A stretch of DNA of 64,000 bases from DAOMNN01 sp035443825 (GCA_035443825.1 DAOMNN010000007.1:8629-72628), one strand, 5' to 3'; positions 10,679 through 19,897 are shown, counted from the stretch's first letter. Notes: generated from the letters alone by a model not told the origin. Program-made: numbers and translations.

Positions 10679-11890
10679 TCAACCTCGGGATGTGCGTGGC
10701 TCGTGACCTGGGATCAGCCCGGCCACATGCCCGACGATCTGTTCGGCAATGACGGACTTGTCGGCGCGTGCGAGCGGGTGGCGCCCCAGCGCATCGTAGA
10801 TGACCACCACATTGTCATCGGCACCGAGTCCGTCCTGCACCAGATTGCCGACCACCATCTGCAGTCCCTTTGCGCGTAGCTTCCCTTCTGCGTAGGCGTC
10901 CAGATCGCGGCTTTCCGCCGCAAATCCAACGCAGAACGGTGCGTCCGGACGCGCGGCAACTTCGGCGATTATGTCGGGATTCGGCAACAGGGACAGGGTC
11001 ATTTCTTCGGACGATTTCTTGATCTTGTGCACGGATGCCGATGCCGGCCGGTAGTCTGCAACCGCCGCAACGCCGACAAACACATCCGAGCCCGCCAGGC
11101 ATTCGCGCACCGCCTCACGCATCTCGAGCGCACTGCTCACGTCGATCCGGGTCACATCGGGAGGCGTCGCCAAAGAGGTCGGGCCGCTCACCAGCACAAC
11201 TTCAGCTCCCGCGCGCGCAAATGCGAGCGCAAGCGCATAGCCCATCTTGCCGGAACTGGTGTTGGTGATACCGCGGACCGGATCGATCGCCTCGAACGTC
11301 GGCCCGGCAGTCAGGACTACCTTCCGCCCGGCCAGGACTTTCGGGCTGAAGAATCCGATCACGCGCTCGAGCAATTCGTCGGGCTCGAGCATTCGTCCCA
11401 TGCCGGTCTCGCCACAAGCCTGATCACCCTCGTCGGGACCGAACAGCGTAACTCCGTCGCCGGCGAGCGTGGCGACGTTGCGACGCGTGGCGGGATGCTC
11501 CCACATTTGGCGGTTCATCGCCGGTGCAACCATCAACGGGCAGTCGCGCGCCAGGCACATTGTGGTAATCAGGTCATCCGCGCGACCGAGGGCCAGCCTG
11601 GCGAGCACATCCGCGGTGGCAGGCGCGACCAGAATCGCGTCTGCGCCGCGGGTCAGATCGATGTGCGCCATGTTGTTCGACATGCGCGCATCCCACAGAT
11701 CCGACCACACGGGATTGCCGGAGAGCGCCTGGAAAGTGACCGCCGTCACGAACCGCGCACCGCCCTCGCTCAGAGCGACGTGAACATCCGCACCCGCTTT
11801 GCCGAGCAAGCGCACCAGCTCCGCGGCCTTGTATGCCGCCACCCCTCCGGTGACGGCGAGCACCAGCTTTCGGCCTTCGAGACTATTCAT
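10679..11890 (-). CDS. coaBC: bifunctional phosphopantothenoylcysteine decarboxylase / phosphopantothenate-cysteine ligase
   Basis: A 403-residue CoaBC (Dfp) that performs two consecutive steps of coenzyme A synthesis. The N-terminal flavoprotein decarboxylase half starts with LVLAVTGGVAAYKAAELVRLL and includes PAMNRQMWEHPATRRN with its conserved PxMNxxMW. The C-terminal ligase half starts near residue 190 (KVVLTAGPTFEAIDPVRGITNTSSGKMG). Length and domain order are normal. The start at 11890 is the first Met and diverges from radC across 43 bases. Confidence 0.96.
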   Translation of the reverse strand: MNSLEGRKLVLAVTGGVAAYKAAELVRLLGKAGADVHVALSEGGARFVTAVTFQALSGNPVWSDLWDARMSNNMAHIDLTRGADAILVAPATADVLARLALGRADDLITTMCLARDCPLMVAPAMNRQMWEHPATRRNVATLAGDGVTLFGPDEGDQACGETGMGRMLEPDELLERVIGFFSPKVLAGRKVVLTAGPTFEAIDPVRGITNTSSGKMGYALALAFARAGAEVVLVSGPTSLATPPDVTRIDVSSALEMREAVRECLAGSDVFVGVAAVADYRPASASVHKIKKSSEEMTLSLLPNPDIIAEVAARPDAPFCVGFAAESRDLDAYAEGKLRAKGLQMVVGNLVQDGLGADDNVVVIYDALGRHPLARADKSVIAEQIVGHVAGLIPGHEPRTSRG

Positions 11891-11933
11891 GACGTATAGT
11901 TCGCATTATGACAAACAACAATATTGGACCGAG

Positions 11934-12614
11934 ATGATGTCGATCGCCGACTGGCCTGAAACCGAACGCCCGCGCGAAAAGCTTCTGCAGCGCGGCGCAA
12001 GCGCCCTTTCCGATGCCGAACTCCTTGCATTGTTCCTGCGCGTCGGTGTCAGAGGTCGAAGCGCAGTTGACCTCGCCCGTGACCTTCTCGGCCATTTCGG
12101 TTCGCTCACCCGGCTGTGCAACGCGCGCGCGCCTGAATTCTCGAAGTTCCCGGGCATGGGATTGGCCAAGTATGCACAACTGCAGGCAGTGATGGAACTG
12201 GCACGACGCGCATTGTCGGAACAACTGTCCAAACGCGACGTGCTCGATTCTCCCGACGTCGTCCGCGACTGGCTTCGACTGCGCATCGGAAGTCTCCCTC
12301 ACGAAGTCTTTTGCGTCCTGCTGCTCGACGCACGCAATCGCCTGATCGAATCCGTCGAACTGTTTCGCGGAACCCTCACCCAGACCAGCGTCTACCCGCG
12401 TGAAGTCGTCAAGCTCGCCCTCGCGCACAATGCCGCCGCAGTCATCCTCGCCCACAATCACCCCTCAGGCACGAACGAACCAAGCAACGCGGACGAGCTA
12501 CTGACCCGCAGCCTCAAACAGGCACTCGACCTTGTCGATGTCCGCGTCCTGGATCATTTCATCGTCACGGCCCATGCCCCCGCACTCTCGTTCGCAGAAA
12601 GGGGCTTGCTGTAG
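11934..12614 (+). CDS. radC: RadC-family JAB-domain protein
   Basis: A 226-residue RadC. A helix-hairpin-helix region (residues 20-90) precedes the RadC/JAMM metal-binding domain with its signature HNHPSG-x5-S-x2-D at about residues 175-188. Despite the name, a role in DNA repair is not established; RadC-like proteins are also frequent on mobile elements. Two adjacent ATG codons at 11934 and 11937 could start it. It diverges from coaBC, and rpmB follows 82 bases later, an arrangement common in proteobacteria (radC-rpmB-rpmG). Confidence 0.93.
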   Translation: MMSIADWPETERPREKLLQRGASALSDAELLALFLRVGVRGRSAVDLARDLLGHFGSLTRLCNARAPEFSKFPGMGLAKYAQLQAVMELARRALSEQLSKRDVLDSPDVVRDWLRLRIGSLPHEVFCVLLLDARNRLIESVELFRGTLTQTSVYPREVVKLALAHNAAAVILAHNHPSGTNEPSNADELLTRSLKQALDLVDVRVLDHFIVTAHAPALSFAERGLL

Positions 12615-12696
12615 GCCAGCGCAACTTCTTGCATGAACGAGTCCTTCTGCGCTACCATCCGGGGTTTTCCGAAATCCGAATTCCCTGGAGCATCCT

Positions 12697-12933
12697 ATGG
12701 CTCGCGTCTGCCAAGTGACCGGTAAAGCACCGATGGTGGGAAACCATGTTTCCCACGCGAACAACAAGACCAAGCGTCGTTTCCTGCCCAATCTGCAGAA
12801 CCGCCGGTTCTGGAGCGAAGCGGAGAACCGCTGGATTCGCCTGCGCGTGTCCAACGCGGCGTTGCGCACGATCGACAAGAAGGGTATCGATGTGGTGGTG
12901 TCCGAACTTCGCGCCCGCGGCGAGAAGATCTGA
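12697..12933 (+). CDS. rpmB: 50S ribosomal protein L28
   Basis: A 78-residue L28 starting MARVCQVTGKAP with the typical block VSHANNKTKRRFLPNLQNRRF. It is a component of the large ribosomal subunit. GGAG lies eight bases before the ATG. Forms an operon with rpmG, 41 bases downstream. Confidence 0.97.
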   Translation: MARVCQVTGKAPMVGNHVSHANNKTKRRFLPNLQNRRFWSEAENRWIRLRVSNAALRTIDKKGIDVVVSELRARGEKI

Positions 12934-12974
12934 GCACACGGCCCCGCAACTGTAGCTACTGAACGGAGATTCAT

Positions 12975-13142
12975 ATGGCCAAAGGCGCCCGCGAAAAGAT
13001 CAAGCTGGAGTCGACTGCTGGTACCGGTCACTTCTACACTTGTTCGAAGAACAAGCGTACGACCCCGAACAAGCTCGAATTCATGAAGTACGACCCGGTC
13101 GTACGCAAGCACGTGCTGTACAAGGAAATCAAGCTCAAGTGA
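12975..13142 (+). CDS. rpmG: 50S ribosomal protein L33
   Basis: A 55-residue L33 starting MAKGAREKIKLEST and ending KEIKLK, with the conserved FYTCSKNKRTTPNKLEFMKYDP core. It has a single CxxxK cysteine rather than the four-cysteine zinc ribbon, so it is a zinc-independent form. ACGGAG precedes the start by about eight bases. It is followed by a strong terminator. Confidence 0.97.
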   Translation: MAKGAREKIKLESTAGTGHFYTCSKNKRTTPNKLEFMKYDPVVRKHVLYKEIKLK

Positions 13143-13191
13143 TTGCGGGCGCACGGACGCCACCCTGGAAGATCGGGTAGTCGGGAACGAA

Positions 13192-13223
13192 AAAGAGGCC
13201 GCTGGAAAACCAGCGGCCTCTTT
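13192..13223. terminator. bidirectional terminator between rpmG and cspA-type gene
   Basis: A 14-bp perfect stem with an AAAA loop, flanked by A runs on the left and TTT on the right. It can end rpmBG on the plus strand and the cold-shock gene on the minus strand. Confidence 0.9.
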
Positions 13224-13273
13224 GCTACCGGCGCCGCGTCAACAAGTTAACGCATACGCTTTTGCGGTCGGGC

Positions 13274-13477
13274 TCAGGCCTTCTGGATGTTCGAGGCTTG
13301 TTTGCCCTTCGGTCCCTGAGTCACCTCGAAGGAGACCTTTTCGCCTTCCTTCAGGGTCTTGAACCCATTCATGTTGATTGCCGAAAAATGCGCAAAGAGA
13401 TCTTCGCTGCCGTCATCCGGGGTAATGAAGCCGAAACCCTTGGAATCATTGAACCACTTAACGGTACCAGTTGCCAT
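13274..13477 (-). CDS. cold-shock protein (CspA family)
   Basis: A 67-residue single cold-shock domain that binds single-stranded RNA or DNA. Both RNA-binding motifs are intact: KGFGFI (RNP1, residues 13-18) and DLFAHF (RNP2, residues 26-31). Start ATG at 13477 has AAGGATTAAGG upstream. The gap upstream is about 400 bases, allowing a long 5' leader, as is usual for cold-inducible csp mRNAs, but no structure was verified. Confidence 0.95.
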   Translation of the reverse strand: MATGTVKWFNDSKGFGFITPDDGSEDLFAHFSAINMNGFKTLKEGEKVSFEVTQGPKGKQASNIQKA

Positions 13478-13886
13478 ATTGCCTTAATCCTTGAAAATTG
13501 CTGAGTGTTGCGGGTACTACCCCGTCGGTGCATCAATGCCGAGAGAATCGGCACCTGCCCTGACGAATCCTGCTGCAGCAACAGCAAGCAACGCCAGGCG
13601 GCACGCCAAGCTTCGCATTTCGCACAGCTTGCTTTTACGCATTTGTCAGCAGAGCGTCAACAGTTTATTCGGTCCCGTCCGCGACGCCGTTTCGTGCATT
13701 GCAATAAATTTCTACGCGCTCCAGTTCGCGCATGTCCCTCAACCCCCGTTAATACGCCTAACGCACTGATCCAGAAGGAGTGTGCATTGCACAAGACGAA
13801 TTGTTGCATTTCGGCCCGAAATCGGGCATTTCTTCATACGCTGCGGCTCTATTGCACTCTTTGACGACTTGATTAGAATGACTCGC
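13478..13886. other. 409-base divergent gap between csp and clpS
   Basis: No gene is supported here. Short open frames have no ribosome site or recognisable product. The region must hold the divergent promoters and probably the csp 5' leader. The part near 13650-13760 is AT-richer than its surroundings. Confidence 0.5.
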
Positions 13887-14195
13887 ATGGCCACTCACAA
13901 GCAGGACGAGTACTTACTCGAGGCGGAGCGCACACGCACCAAACGCCCGCCCCTCTACAAGGTGCTACTGTTGAACGACGATTTCACACCCATGGAGTTC
14001 GTCATCGTCGTCCTTCAGAAATTTTTCGGCATGGATCGCGAACGGGCCACGCGAATCATGCTCCAAGTCCACAGAGAGGGCTCGGGGATGTGCGGCGTAT
14101 TTCCCAAGGATGTCGCCGCGACCAAGGTGGAACAGGTCGTATCCTTTGCCCGTCAGCACCAGCATCCGCTGGCCTGCGTGATGGAGGAAAACTGA
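13887..14195 (+). CDS. clpS: ATP-dependent Clp protease adaptor ClpS
   Basis: A 102-residue N-degron adaptor that hands substrates with destabilising N-terminal residues to ClpAP. Conserved features are PPLYKVLLLNDDFTPMEFV (residues about 19-37), the substrate-pocket His in MLQVHREG, and GVFPKDVAATKV. The start is ATG at 13887, or 13878 with three more residues; neither has a clear ribosome site. The stop lies two bases before clpA, as expected for the conserved clpS-clpA operon. Confidence 0.95.
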   Translation: MATHKQDEYLLEAERTRTKRPPLYKVLLLNDDFTPMEFVIVVLQKFFGMDRERATRIMLQVHREGSGMCGVFPKDVAATKVEQVVSFARQHQHPLACVMEEN

Positions 14196-14197
14196 GA

Positions 14198-16477
14198 ATG
14201 ATCGCGCAAGAACTTGAAGTCAGTCTTCACATGGCGTTTGTCGAAGCGAGGCAGAAGCGGCATGAATTCATCACCGTCGAACACCTGCTGCTTGCGCTCC
14301 TGGACAACCCTTCGGCAGCCGAGGTTTTGCGTGCATGTGCGGCCAACGTAGAGGAGTTGCGTCGCGAACTCACGAACTTCATCAACGAGCACACGCCCAA
14401 GGTCGAAAGCGAGGACGAGATCGATACCCAGCCGACGCTCGGTTTTCAGCGTGTGATTCAGCGCGCGATCCTTCATGTCCAGTCTTCCGGGAAGAAGGAA
14501 GTGACCGGTGCCAATGTGCTGGTGGCGATTTTCGGTGAGAAAGATTCCCATGCGGTCTACTTCCTTCAGCGCCAGAAGATCTCCCGCCTCGACGTGGTCA
14601 ATTTCATATCGCATGGCATCGCCAAGACACCCCAGCAGGGCGCACCCGGCACCACCGGACGTCCCGATCACGAGCAGGGTGAGCATGAAGCGGAGGGTGG
14701 CCAGACCGGGGGCGCACTCGAGAATTTCACCCAGAATCTCAACCAGCAGGCCCTGGTCGGCAAGATCGACCCGCTGATCGGGCGCGACAGGGAACTCGAA
14801 CGCGTCATCCAGACCCTTTGTCGTCGCCGCAAGAACAATCCCCTTCTCGTCGGGGAAGCAGGTGTCGGCAAGACCGCCATTGCCGAAGGACTGGCGCGTC
14901 GGATCGTCGAGGACCGGGTTCCCGACATTCTTCGCGAAGCCCAGGTCTATGCGCTCGACATGGGTGCGCTGCTCGCGGGCACCAAGTATCGCGGGGATTT
15001 CGAACAGCGCCTGAAGGCGGTGTTGAAGCAATTGCGCGAGAGCCAGAACGCCATTCTGTTCATCGACGAGATTCACACCCTCATCGGCGCGGGCGCAGCA
15101 TCGGGAGGGACGCTCGACGCGTCGAACCTGCTCAAGCCTGCGTTGTCGTCCGGGCAGCTCAAGTGCATCGGCGCCACGACCTATAACGAGTATCGCCAGA
15201 TCTTCGAGAAGGATCACGCGCTGTCGCGCCGCTTCCAGAAGATCGACGTGGCCGAACCTTCCGTCGCCGAAACCATCGAGATCCTCAAGGGACTCAAGAG
15301 CCGCTTCGAGGAGCACCACAGCGTCAAGTATTCCGCGGCTGCGCTATCGTCTGCAGCGGAGCTCTCGGCCCGCTACATCAACGACCGTCATCTGCCTGAC
15401 AAGGCGATCGACGTCATCGATGAAGCCGGCGCGGCACAGCGCATCCTGCCCAAGTCCAGGCAGCGCAAGACGATCGGCAAGAACGAGATCGAGGAAATCG
15501 TCGCGAAGATCGCACGGATTCCGCCGCGTACCGTATCCAACGACGACAAGACCGCGCTCAGGACCCTGGAACGGGATCTGCGCAACGTCGTTTTCGGCCA
15601 GGATGCCGCCATCGAAGCACTCGCACGCGCGATCAAGATGTCGCGTTCCGGTCTCGGCAATCCGCAGAAACCGATCGGAAGCTTCCTCTTCAGCGGCCCT
15701 ACCGGCGTGGGCAAGACCGAAGTCGCACGGCAGCTCGCGTACACCCTTGGGATCGAACTCGTGCGCTTCGACATGTCGGAATACATGGAGCGTCACGCCG
15801 TGTCGCGCCTGATCGGTGCGCCCCCGGGCTATGTCGGCTTCGACAATGGCGGCCTGCTCACCGAGGCGATCACCAAGAAGCCGCATTGCGTACTGCTGCT
15901 CGACGAAATCGAAAAGGCACACCCGGACATCTACAACATCCTGTTGCAGGTCATGGATCACGGCACCCTCACCGACAATAATGGCCGCGTCGCCGATTTC
16001 CGCAACGTCATCATCGTCATGACCACGAACGCAGGCGCCGAGTCCATGCAGAAGTCGGTGATCGGATTCTCCGCCAAGCGCGAATCCGGCGACGAGATGG
16101 CGGAGGTCAAGCGCATGTTCTCGCCGGAGTTCCGCAACCGCCTCGACGCTACCATATCGTTCAAATCGCTGGACAACGAAGTCATCCTCAGAGTCGTCGA
16201 CAAGTTCCTCATGCAGCTTGAAGCGCAACTGCACGAGAAGAAGGTCGAAGCCCACTTCACCGACGAACTCAAGGCCTGGCTCGCCTCCGAGGGTTTCGAT
16301 CCGCTCATGGGTGCGAGACCGATGGCACGCCTGATCCAGGACACCATCCGCTCTGCGCTTGCCGACGAACTGCTTTTCGGCAGGCTTGCCAACGGGGGGC
16401 ACGTCACGATCGATGTCGACGACGAGAGAAAGGTCAAGCTCGTGTTTGACGAAGTGGAAGCTGCCACGGCAAGCTGA
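14198..16477 (+). CDS. clpA: ATP-dependent Clp protease ATP-binding subunit ClpA
   Basis: A 759-residue AAA+ unfoldase that feeds proteins to ClpP. In order: the Clp N-domain (residues 1-145) where ClpS docks, a glycine/acid-rich linker, a first AAA module with Walker A GEAGVGKTAI (about residue 220) and Walker B LFIDEIHTLIGAG, and a second module with GPTGVGKTEV (about 502) and VLLLDEIEKAHPD. The loop with IGF after QKSV matches the IGL/IGF tripeptide that plugs into ClpP. ATG at 14198 is preceded by ATGGAGG. No clpP is in the window. Confidence 0.97.
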   Translation: MIAQELEVSLHMAFVEARQKRHEFITVEHLLLALLDNPSAAEVLRACAANVEELRRELTNFINEHTPKVESEDEIDTQPTLGFQRVIQRAILHVQSSGKKEVTGANVLVAIFGEKDSHAVYFLQRQKISRLDVVNFISHGIAKTPQQGAPGTTGRPDHEQGEHEAEGGQTGGALENFTQNLNQQALVGKIDPLIGRDRELERVIQTLCRRRKNNPLLVGEAGVGKTAIAEGLARRIVEDRVPDILREAQVYALDMGALLAGTKYRGDFEQRLKAVLKQLRESQNAILFIDEIHTLIGAGAASGGTLDASNLLKPALSSGQLKCIGATTYNEYRQIFEKDHALSRRFQKIDVAEPSVAETIEILKGLKSRFEEHHSVKYSAAALSSAAELSARYINDRHLPDKAIDVIDEAGAAQRILPKSRQRKTIGKNEIEEIVAKIARIPPRTVSNDDKTALRTLERDLRNVVFGQDAAIEALARAIKMSRSGLGNPQKPIGSFLFSGPTGVGKTEVARQLAYTLGIELVRFDMSEYMERHAVSRLIGAPPGYVGFDNGGLLTEAITKKPHCVLLLDEIEKAHPDIYNILLQVMDHGTLTDNNGRVADFRNVIIVMTTNAGAESMQKSVIGFSAKRESGDEMAEVKRMFSPEFRNRLDATISFKSLDNEVILRVVDKFLMQLEAQLHEKKVEAHFTDELKAWLASEGFDPLMGARPMARLIQDTIRSALADELLFGRLANGGHVTIDVDDERKVKLVFDEVEAATAS

Positions 16478-16547
16478 ACGCTCCGCCACCCCTGGACGCC
16501 GGCGGGCAGGCACGAGTCGCCGCCGCCGGATGGCATACACGGCCGGT

Positions 16548-16620
16548 TCGCGGCTCGCGCCGCTCCTACGCGATTGGCACCGCCGTACCTACTCATCGCA
16601 GGAGCGCCGTAAGGCGCGAA
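16548..16620. repeat. inverted pair of REP-like elements
   Basis: Two short palindromic units in opposite orientation: 16548-16569 reads TCGCGGCTCGCGCCGCTCCT on, and 16596-16620 reads TCGCAGGAGCGCCGTAAGGC on. Each folds into a GC-rich hairpin carrying a (GT/GC)AGGAGCG head, as in proteobacterial REP sequences. They sit in the gap between clpA and the next gene and are non-coding. Confidence 0.6.
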
Positions 16621-16691
16621 AGGGCGGCGGTCGGCTTCATTCTGGCCTGGTGGTCGCGGTATCATTCCGGCTCCATGAATCGGGAGTCCAT

Positions 16692-17174
16692 ATGAAGATC
16701 CAGACCGCCGACCTGTGCGACGCCAACGAAGGCCGAATCAGCGTGGTCACGCCAATGTTCAATAGTTACGGCGGCCACAGCGCGTTCGGTGGCCCGATCG
16801 CCACCCTCAAGATATTCGAGGACAATTCGCTGGTGCGAAGCACACTTGGATCACCCGGCCACGGTCGCGTGCTGGTGGTCGACGGCGGAGGCTCGATGCG
16901 CTGCGCACTCGTCGGCGACCAGCTTGCAGTCCTGGCCGTGAGCAACGGCTGGGCGGGCATCATCGTGTACGGCTGCATCCGTGACTCCGTGGCCATCCGC
17001 AGCATGGAGTTGGGCGTATTCGCGCTGGGGACGCATCCGCTGAAGAGCATCAAGAAAGGCGTTGGCGAAAGCGATCTGCCGGTGACCTTCGGCGGCGTCA
17101 CCTTTACACCGGGTCACCATATCTACGCAGACGAGGACGGCGTGATCGTGTCGGCGACCGCACTTCATCAATGA
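16692..17174 (+). CDS. RraA family protein (RNase E inhibitor / HMG aldolase-like)
   Basis: A 160-residue member of the RraA/HMG aldolase fold. The conserved substrate/metal segment G-x2-RD is present as YGCIRDS near residue 98, with the preceding LVGDQLAVLAVSNGWAGIIV typical of the family. E. coli RraA inhibits RNase E. Homologues in other bacteria are divalent-metal 4-hydroxy-4-methyl-2-oxoglutarate/oxaloacetate aldolases. The length and sequence fit the RraA branch, but enzyme activity cannot be excluded. ATG at 16692 follows GGGAG by five bases. It is a single gene. Confidence 0.88.
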   Translation: MKIQTADLCDANEGRISVVTPMFNSYGGHSAFGGPIATLKIFEDNSLVRSTLGSPGHGRVLVVDGGGSMRCALVGDQLAVLAVSNGWAGIIVYGCIRDSVAIRSMELGVFALGTHPLKSIKKGVGESDLPVTFGGVTFTPGHHIYADEDGVIVSATALHQ

Positions 17175-17438
17175 ATTGCGAGGCTCCCGCACGACTTGCA
17201 CGATCTTTCGGCACGTTGCCACCCACCTCTCGATAGGACAACAGGGGATACCGCATCAACCGGCTGGACCGGCAACCGGCGCGGGCCACCTTGGACGTCC
17301 CGCGCCTCATTGCAGGTCTACATTCGCGTTCATTAATTAACGCATTGCAGCATGTCGACGTTTCATAAAGCCGAACCTCATCCCACATCGCGATACTTCA
17401 TCCTTAGCCTGCTGTTTTTGCAACATAAAGTTTTTTCT

Positions 17439-17458
17439 TATGTCTTATATAAGACATA
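17439..17458. promoter_or_regulatory. 20-bp perfect palindrome, likely operator of aceA
   Basis: TATGTCTTATATAAGACATA is a perfect 20-bp inverted repeat. It abuts the predicted -35 box of aceA, so a bound dimeric regulator would act directly on RNA polymerase. The symmetric AT-centred layout resembles operators of GntR-type regulators. The regulator is not identifiable from this window. Confidence 0.75.
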
Positions 17459-17487
17459 TTGCTGCAGAGCCGAAACCCCCCTATACT
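17459..17487 (+). promoter_or_regulatory. predicted sigma-70 promoter of aceA
   Basis: A -35-like TTGCTG (17459-17464) and a -10 TATACT (17482-17487) are separated by 17 bases. This leaves a leader of about 115 bases before the aceA start. The -35 is a partial match. Confidence 0.55.
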
Positions 17488-17610
17488 TTCTCCACCGCTG
17501 ACGTCCCACAACGACCGATCAGCACCTGGAAACAGCCGCACCGTACTTGCTTCACAAGCAGCGGCGGGTGCTTTCCCCAACCCTAAACTGTCAGTGAACA
17601 AGGAATTGCC

Positions 17611-18912
17611 ATGACCATCACTCGCGAACAGCAAATCGCCGCCCTCGAGAAAGACTGGGCCGAGAACCCCCGCTGGAAGGGGATAAAACGCACCTACTCG
17701 GCGGCCGACGTCGTCCGTCTGCGCGGCTCCATCCAGCCGGAAAGCACCCTCGCCCGCACCGGTGCCGAAAAGCTGTGGAACCTGGTGAACAACGAACCTT
17801 ACGTCAACTGTCTCGGCGCGCTGACCGGCGGCCAGGCGATGCAGCAGGTCAAGGCAGGTATCAAGGCCATCTACCTGTCCGGCTGGCAGGTCGCGGCCGA
17901 CAACAATGGCTACGCGGCAATGTACCCGGACCAGTCGTTGTATCCGGTCAATTCGGTGCCGACCGTGGTTGAACGCATCAACAATGCCTTCCAGCGTGCC
18001 GACCAGATCCAGTGGTCCAAGAACGTGAACCCGGGTGACGCGGGCTACATCGACTATTTCGCACCCATCGTCGCCGATGCCGAAGCCGGTTTCGGCGGCG
18101 TGCTTAACGCATTCGAACTGATGAAGGCAATGATCCGTGCAGGCGCTGCCGGAGTGCACTGGGAAGACCAGCTCGCCTCCGTGAAGAAGTGCGGCCACAT
18201 GGGCGGCAAGGTGCTCGTGCCGACCGCCGAGGCGGTACAGAAGCTGATCGCGGCGCGTCTTGCTGCCGACGTGATGGGTGTGCCGACCCTGGTGATCGCC
18301 CGCACCGACGCCGAAGCTGCGGATCTGCTGACTTCCGATTACGATGACAACGACAAGCCGTTCCTGACCGGTGAGCGTACCGCGGAAGGCTTCTACAAGA
18401 CCAAGAAGGGGCTCGAACAGGCGATCAGCCGTGCCGTCGCCTACGCCGAGTATGCCGACCTCGTATGGTGCGAAACCGGTACTCCGGACCTGGAGTTCGC
18501 GCGCAAGTTCGCCGAAGCGGTGCATGCCAAGCATCCGGGCAAGATGCTGGCCTACAACTGCTCGCCGTCGTTCAACTGGAAGAAGAACCTGGACGATGCG
18601 ACCATTGCCAGGTTCCAGCGCGAGCTCGGCGCGATGGGCTACAAGTACCAGTTCATCACGCTCGCCGGCATCCACTCCATGTGGTACAACATGTTCGACC
18701 TCGCCCAGGATTATGCTGCCCGCGGCATGTCGGCCTACGTCGAGAAGGTGCAGGAGCCGGAGTTCGCCGCGCGTGACCGTGGCTACACCTTCGTGTCGCA
18801 CCAGCAGGAAGTCGGCACCGGCTACTTCGACGACGTCACCACCGTTATCCAGGGCGGAGCGTCAAGCGTCACCGCGCTGACCGGTTCGACCGAAGAAGAG
18901 CAGTTCCACTGA
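17611..18912 (+). CDS. aceA: isocitrate lyase
   Basis: A 433-residue isocitrate lyase that cleaves isocitrate to succinate and glyoxylate, the first step of the glyoxylate shunt. The catalytic KKCGH motif is intact at about residues 191-195. Other family blocks are visible: YLSGWQVAADNN, the metal-binding DAEAGFGG region, and YNCSPSFNWKKNL. AAGGAAT lies just before the ATG. Malate synthase is not in the window. The gene is probably controlled by the palindromic site in front of its promoter. Confidence 0.97.
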   Translation: MTITREQQIAALEKDWAENPRWKGIKRTYSAADVVRLRGSIQPESTLARTGAEKLWNLVNNEPYVNCLGALTGGQAMQQVKAGIKAIYLSGWQVAADNNGYAAMYPDQSLYPVNSVPTVVERINNAFQRADQIQWSKNVNPGDAGYIDYFAPIVADAEAGFGGVLNAFELMKAMIRAGAAGVHWEDQLASVKKCGHMGGKVLVPTAEAVQKLIAARLAADVMGVPTLVIARTDAEAADLLTSDYDDNDKPFLTGERTAEGFYKTKKGLEQAISRAVAYAEYADLVWCETGTPDLEFARKFAEAVHAKHPGKMLAYNCSPSFNWKKNLDDATIARFQRELGAMGYKYQFITLAGIHSMWYNMFDLAQDYAARGMSAYVEKVQEPEFAARDRGYTFVSHQQEVGTGYFDDVTTVIQGGASSVTALTGSTEEEQFH

Positions 18913-18951
18913 TCGCTCGCTGACCGGCGACATCATGCCGGTCCGGACATC

Positions 18952-18997
18952 ACGTCAAATGGCCGCACCCGGGGTTTCGGGCGCGGCTATTTGACGT
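18952..18997 (+). terminator. long hairpin after aceA
   Basis: A long imperfect hairpin: ACGTCAAAT pairs with ATTTGACGT as the outer stem, followed by a GC-rich inner stem. It lies 40 bases past the aceA stop. No T run follows, so it may act as a transcript-end stabiliser as much as a terminator. Confidence 0.5.
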
Positions 18998-19051
18998 ACG
19001 GGGACGGCGTTTTGCTAGACTGATCGTCCCGACATCCGCTCCCGCCCACTT

Positions 19052-19873
19052 ATGGCCACCTCGCCCCCAGCTGTACGCAGCTTTCTGACCGAAGTCGCGA
19101 GGGAGCTTTCCTCGGGCGAGCTTAGCTTTCCCACCCTCATCGACGCGACGCTGAAGATCCGCACCGCTCTGAATCAGCCGGGCATCAACGCCGAGTCGCT
19201 TGCACGCATCGTCGCGACCGAGCCGCTTCTCGCCGCGCGCGTGCTAAGGCTCGCCAACTCCACCGCACTCAATCCTGGCGGAACCCCCGTCGTCGACCTG
19301 CGTAACGCCGTCGTCCGTGTCGGCTTCGGCCCGATTCGCACACTCGCCATCGCGCTCGCAATGGAACAGCTGGTCAGGTCAAAATCGATGGGGGACTACG
19401 ACGCGGTCGCGCGCGCTCTCTGGGATCGCTGCGTCGATGTGGCGGCGCAATCGTTCGTGATTGCACGACGGCTCACCCGCATCGATCCGCATCAAGCGAT
19501 GTTCGCAGGCGTCGTGCACAACATTGGGGCTTTCTATCTTCTCGCCCGACTCGCCGGAAGAACGGACGTCGTGGCCGGCGACGACCTGATGCAGTTGATC
19601 GAGAGCTGGCAGGTCGGCATCGGTCATGCGGTGCTTTCGGCCATGGCACTGCCTGACGATATCGTTACCGCCATCGCCGAGCAGGACGCGCCATTTGCGG
19701 GCGACACGCCGACCAATCTGGCGCAGGTTCTGTTCATCGCGATTCGCCTGTCGCAGGGAAAAGCTTCAAAGGCCGGAACGACCGAACAGACTCCCGCACT
19801 AGAACAGGCCGCCCGCGTCGTCGCCGAATCCGACCAGGAACGGACATCCGTCACAAGCGCATTGACCGGATAG
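19052..19873 (+). CDS. HDOD domain protein
   Basis: A 273-residue protein made almost entirely of one HDOD domain, a catalytically inactive relative of HD phosphohydrolases found in bacterial signalling proteins. Typical HDOD text is visible: the N-terminal helix ELSSGELSFPTLIDATLKI, LARIVATEPLLAARVLRLANS, and HQAMFAGVVHNIGAFYLLA. No attached receiver, GGDEF or EAL domain is present. It stands alone between aceA and a Spy-like gene. The partner and function are unknown. Confidence 0.82.
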   Translation: MATSPPAVRSFLTEVARELSSGELSFPTLIDATLKIRTALNQPGINAESLARIVATEPLLAARVLRLANSTALNPGGTPVVDLRNAVVRVGFGPIRTLAIALAMEQLVRSKSMGDYDAVARALWDRCVDVAAQSFVIARRLTRIDPHQAMFAGVVHNIGAFYLLARLAGRTDVVAGDDLMQLIESWQVGIGHAVLSAMALPDDIVTAIAEQDAPFAGDTPTNLAQVLFIAIRLSQGKASKAGTTEQTPALEQAARVVAESDQERTSVTSALTG

Positions 19874-19897
19874 TCTCCGTCAGCATCTGCGCATGAC

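Larger units (their letters stand above)
17175..17610 (+). promoter_or_regulatory. aceA upstream control region
   Basis: A 436-base gap without a supported gene. The last 180 bases are AT-rich and hold the aceA promoter and operator described separately. The 5' half shows nothing recognisable. Confidence 0.6.
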
